DNA from: Phoronis ovalis
Taxonomy: Eukaryota; Phoronida; Phoronidae
Direction: 5' to 3'
Assembly: GCA_028565635.1 (NCBI GenBank)
Contig: JAOXYB010058779.1
Span: 1-10,885, forward strand
Length of the DNA: 10,885 bases
Position numbers and translations under genes: made by a program. Below the pieces are notes generated by a model that did not search any database, was not told where the DNA came from, and worked only from the letters and a program-made list of their open reading frames with translations. Shown piece after piece: positions 7,882 to 10,885 of this stretch (its first letter is position 1; each line of letters opens with the position of its first letter).

Positions 7882-7986
7882 GTTGAATAAACACAACTGG
7901 ACAAAATCGTTCGACTTATACTAGTAATCTACAAGTTGTTTTATACAATGGATGATGCTTTCGGAAAGACATTCGCGAAACGTAAG
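7882..7986 (+). other. Module 2 exon 2 (105 bases) carrying the start codon
   Basis: The acceptor TTTTAG|GTTGAAT and donor CGTAAG|GTAAAG both have counterparts in module 1 exon 2. The first 66 bases are 5' UTR: in the coding frame a TAA stands at 7888-7890, and no ATG comes between it and 7948. The exon ends in phase 0, matching the start of exon 3. Confidence 0.55.
7948..7986 (+). CDS. First coding segment of an ankyrin-repeat gene, module 2
   Basis: The ATG at 7948 is in a favourable animal start context (ACAATGG: A at -3, G at +4) and is the first ATG after the in-frame TAA at 7888. It encodes 13 residues (MDDAFGKTFAKRK), with two acidic residues at the start and a basic end, and stops at the AAG|GTAAAG donor in phase 0. 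Spliced to 9671, the frame runs on as LHVAAKRGD. Ankyrin proteins often begin with a short polar leader before the first repeat. There is no signal peptide, so a cytoplasmic or nuclear product is likely. The agreement of start context, upstream stop, donor and phase supports the model; it still lacks transcript support. Confidence 0.55.
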
Positions 7987-9670
7987 GTAAAGTAGGGAAA
8001 TAGCCATGGTTATGTTGTAGTGTTTCCATTATCAGTAGATTATCTCTGAATATTGATGTTCACATGTTACACGTGACTGTGTTAATAGAAGAGTATTTTA
8101 TGAGTTCTGAATAGTATTTATCACAATGAGGATAAAACTGATGGTAAGATTTTCTGTTTCACTTTTCTATCTTGCACACTTTTCACAAATATTCGATGTT
8201 TAGAAGAAATATAAGACATGTAAGAGATAAAGCAAACACATTTTTATAATGCTTACAAATATATTACCTATATGAAGTGAATGTAGCCAGTTCACTATAA
8301 CACAAACATTTTAAGAATATACTGTGATTCTGAATAAACAATCACATACATGTTGCTCTCCACTATAATAAACACAGCTTTTTGGCAAATTAAATTCACA
8401 CTCGATAATCCACCAAATGTATGCATAAAGACGTTTCTAAGCATTTCCTTACTTGGTGGTATAATAGCGCGTGCACAATTAACGTTAATCATTGTTACCG
8501 TAAACGTGTGAATACAGGTAATGCTGGTAATTATTTAACAAATAAGTTCATGTTATATTGCAATGTCTCTACTACTTTAATTAGAAGTAATTTTACTTCT
8601 ACCAACGCCGATTGTCGCCATCGTATTGGACCATCAAATCAATCCTAATGAAACATCATAGGTAATGCTAAGTTTGAGTTTTTTAATGTTATCTTTTCTG
8701 TTATCATTGCACACTGCGGCAGAGCTAAAATTACAAAACAATATAATTAAAACCTTGAATGAAAAACCAGTTAAAATAGAGAGTGAGAGAGTGGTTGATA
8801 ACTTCCTTTTTCTCATTTGTTTTATTTTGTTTTATCAATTTATTTAGACGTTTTAAAGAAAATAAAGGGTGTGCCCACGCGTCAAACAAATGTTTACAGT
8901 AAATCAAACCTGAAAGAAAAACTAAAAGTAAATATATTGCTCTTAACTTCGTATTGGAGATTTTTTTTCTGCTTATAAGACATTTTCTCTATATTTTTTT
9001 TCGATTACATTCATTTTGATATAATTTCTTGTCAACAACTGTATAGGCCTGGTAATAATCTTGCAAGAATAAAATGTGTGGCTCAACAATGAACACAGAT
9101 GCGAAAAACACAGATGCTTTTAAATGTTACTATATTCCCTTCAAGTCGACTGGTGGGACTGTTTAGAAGTAATTTATGGGTGGACACGCGTATTATTCAC
9201 CTTAAATACACTTAGTCAAATATGTAACAGGTGTGATAAAGAGAAATACGATATGTGGATAAAATTGCACAGCCATTTATATATACCGTAGCTCGTGACC
9301 ATTCCAAGCAAGTAAAGACATAACACGTGTTAGCAGTGTTATAACATTACACTTACTGTAAAGCGCGATACAATGAACCTTATAAAATATCAATGTCAAG
9401 ACAAGTCAAAAATCGTTTATCAAAATGAAATGTAATTTTGAATTTATATTACAATGTTAAGAACTATGAATTCGAAATAAGAAATACTACCCAGCCTACT
9501 GGGCTTATAAGTCAAAGTATCTTTGAAGCATGTAACAGTGTACTGTTTGGATAGAGTGAATAAAATACCTTAGGCTATAATTGATAAATTATCATATAGG
9601 ATTAAACATTATTTCCGAGGTTATGTTTGATTTTACGTAAGGGAATGTAATGTTACCTTTTCTGTTTCAG
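7987..9670 (+). other. Module 2 intron 2
   Basis: The start pairs with module 1 intron 2 (CCATGGTTAT, TTATCAGTAGATTATCTC near 8030) and the end pairs with it before the acceptor (TTTTCTGTTTCAG). A relic ankyrin-like exon lies at 8708-8793. From the relic to exon 3 is about 963 bases here against about 351 in module 1, so roughly 600 bases between about 8850 and 9440 are specific to module 2. A small perfect hairpin (AGAAGTAA and TTACTTCT) is at 8583-8600. No other gene is supported. Confidence 0.5.
8708..8793 (+). pseudogene. Relic ankyrin-like exon, module 2, still open
   Basis: TTG at 8707 opens LHTAAELKLQNNIIKTLNEK, which keeps the LHxAA signature and has hydrophobic residues at positions 13, 14 and 17, as in the helices of the exon 3 repeat (V13, L16, L17). 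It stays open past GAGAGTGAGAG, the counterpart of the exon 3 end. The acceptor is ruined: TTTTCTGTTATCAT stands where exon 3 has TTTTCTGTTTCAG. The frame also runs back to an ATG at 8665 with a hydrophobic leader (MLSLSFLMLSFLLS). Module 1 does not keep that frame (ATG AAA TAG near 4709), so the leader is probably an accident of the T-rich intron sequence. Confidence 0.45.
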
Positions 9671-9763
9671 TTACATGTAGCTGCAAAACGTGGAGATGGG
9701 AAAGAAGTGACAAGACTTCTACAGGAAGAACACTATGACGTGAATGAATTGGATAGGGACTCG
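9671..9763 (+). CDS. Ankyrin-repeat exon (module 2 exon 3), intact
   Basis: The exon is 93 bases, phase 0 at both ends, between TTTTCTGTTTCAG|TTACAT and GACTCG|GTGAGG. Its 31 codons open with LHVAAKRGDGKEVTRLL, a clear match to the two helices of an ankyrin repeat (LHxAAxxGxxxxVxxLL), and close with HYDVNELDRDS, the loop that leads into the next repeat (DVNxxDxDG type). Ankyrin repeats mediate protein-protein binding; the partner and any further domain are unknown because the gene leaves the window. It joins in phase to the MDDAFGK segment at 7948-7986, making this the N-terminal repeat. The exon is the best supported coding sequence in the window. Confidence 0.8.
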
Positions 9764-10266
9764 GTGAGGAGTTTTAATGTGTTAATATTATCAAAAATAT
9801 TTGACATATGAGCCTACATTTACGTCCACGGCTGGTTGTATGATGTATAATATTAGTTTGCGTAGTATAAAATATGACAAATACAAGCATCATATTGGAT
9901 ATTATTATATCATAACTATGAAGCTGTAACTAATAACCGTTCAATATGATCCACTTAACCATTTGATTATTTGGTTACTGGTATAGTTATTCCAGAAATC
10001 TTCAGTATCCTCATCCGGGTCCTAGTTGATAGTTGATATAAAGGCAAATGCATATGCCTAGTTGTTGGAGTTAGTATATCGATTGATAATTTAATGAAAT
10101 ATAACGTACTACAGTAACATTTTACAGAAAACAGCCATGCAACTACGGTTTTGTGTAAAACTGCAGTCTGGTCTCTGATATGCTTACCGCTGAAAACAGT
10201 CAGTTCGATATATTACTGAGACGTCTCTTTTCGAAGAAAACTACATTTTGTGTCTACTATGCATTC

Positions 10267-10396
10267 GTCTACTATTCAATAATTAGTGATAGCTCGGGTT
10301 CTTAATATATATAGTGTTATCATTTACCGGTACCGTAACATATGTGGATTCGAATAGATAGATAATGCAATAACAAGAACATGTACATTGTGTATT
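10267..10396 (+). other. Conserved intronic block, module 2 copy
   Basis: Partner of 5405-5534 with the same order of shared words (CAATAATTAGTGATA, CTCGGGTTCTTAAT, TTATCATTTA, AACATGTACATTGT). No open frame or known RNA gene is seen in it. It contains GTACATGTTC-type palindromic sequence on either strand (GAACATGTAC). Confidence 0.5.
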
Positions 10397-10524
10397 TCGT
10401 TACAGTTTATATTAAACTGTTGATAGAAGTATTAATGTATTATTACTAAAAAAAATAATACACTTTTGACATGATTATGACGTAATCGGATGTTCATCCA
10501 TAATTAACGTTAGATGGGACTCCT

Positions 10525-10733
10525 CATTAATTATAGATTAGTTTAACTCCTCCTTGTTATGCGGCAGAATACAATTGTATTGGAGTAGTTGTGACGTCAT
10601 GGTGATGTGATCTTATTTAGTGGTAACTGTTGTACGTTCTTCATTATATATAGTTTGGTTTGACTCCTCTTTTTTAAGTTGCAGAATACAACCATATCAA
10701 AGTTTGTTATTGTGACGTTAAGGTGATTTAATC
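10525..10733. repeat. Diverged tandem repeat, two units of about 90 bases at a 117-bp period
   Basis: Unit 1 runs from CATTAATTATAGATTAG (10525) to GTGATGTGATC (10612). Unit 2 runs from CATTATATATAGTTTGG (10642) to GTGATTTAATC (10733). Both contain ACTCCTC, then GCAGAATACAA, then GTGACGT(C/T)A and GGTGAT in the same order. A shorter fragment of the unit (CATAATTAACGTTAGATGGGACTCCTC) precedes unit 1. The CRE in unit 1 (10592-10599) is TGACGTTA in unit 2. Confidence 0.55.
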
Positions 10734-10885
10734 GCCCAGAAAATTCTTGATATTTTTGATGCATTTTCCTGCAATCTGGCACATTCTAAGACCATTTGTA
10801 TACATATTGTAATTTGTAAGTTTTTGTTTGATAATTGTAAATTTCTGGTTATGTATAATAATGACTATACTTTTTAGGCTGTTTA

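Larger units (their letters stand above)
9764..10877 (+). other. Module 2 intron 3 (at least 1.1 kb)
   Basis: The intron opens with GTGAGG and at first pairs with the sequence after module 1 exon 3 (GGCTGGTTGTATGATG near 9830 against GACAGGTTGTATGAAG near 5263). About 290 bases between roughly 9950 and 10250 have no partner in module 1. The conserved block at 10267-10396 and a 117-bp tandem repeat at 10525-10733 follow. ACTATACTTTTTAG|GCTGTTTA near the right edge could be the next acceptor (exon from 10878), but too little follows to test it. Confidence 0.35.

Noticed and set aside
8295-8648. Overlapping open frames of 65 and 75 codons on opposite strands in module 2 intron 2
   Set aside because: Neither frame is kept in module 1 and neither shows a motif.
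10878-10885. Start of a possible next exon after ACTATACTTTTTAG
   Set aside because: Only eight bases remain in the window. The phase 0 reading (Ala-Val) does not show the expected G-x-T-P start of the next ankyrin repeat, so it is mentioned only within the intron entry.
1-10885. CRISPR array, operon structure, tRNA or rRNA genes
   Set aside because: No regularly spaced identical repeats with unique spacers, no ribosome-binding-site-led gene runs and no cloverleaf or rRNA-like sequence could be found by eye.

Overview
The window looks like a piece of an animal genome, probably a marine invertebrate. It is AT-rich (GC about one third by eye), has no long open reading frame, and has short exons with good GT/AG splice sites in long introns. 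It also carries decayed repeats and foldback elements. Nothing suggests a bacterial, viral or organellar origin. The species cannot be told; a mollusc-like or other lophotrochozoan genome is only a guess.

The main content is the 5' end of an ankyrin-repeat gene, present twice in tandem on the + strand. Module 1 covers about 2100-5575 and module 2 about 7320-10440. Each has the same parts in the same order: an exon 1 ending at a CAA|GTGAGTAT donor (ends 2209 and 7426), an exon 2 (3662-3744 and 7882-7986), a dead ankyrin-like exon with no acceptor AG (from about 4749 and 8708), and an exon 3 encoding the first ankyrin helices (5100-5188 and 9671-9763), followed by a conserved intronic block (5405-5534 and 10267-10396). 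Module 2 reads cleanly: a 13-codon first coding segment (MDDAFGKTFAKRK) joins in phase to an intact 31-codon ankyrin exon, and the rest of the gene lies beyond the right edge. Module 1 has lost the matching start codon and its exon 3 is shifted out of frame, so it looks like a decaying partial copy or a set of alternative 5' exons.

Region by region: 1-51 may be the end of an upstream gene; 178-435 is a degenerate 57-bp tandem repeat; 817-847 has two AATAAA signals; 1490-1960 is rich in TGACCT half-sites and ends in an A-rich GAAA tract. Module 1 follows, with an insertion of about 1.1 kb in intron 1 and a 155-bp foldback element in intron 2. The spacer at 5575-7320 has no supported gene but holds a 22-bp tandem repeat. 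Module 2 runs almost to the right edge, which carries a 117-bp tandem repeat. The palindrome TGACGTCA (CRE) occurs seven times across the window.

All exon calls rest on splice signals, reading phase and comparison of the two modules with each other by eye. No transcript or database evidence was available.
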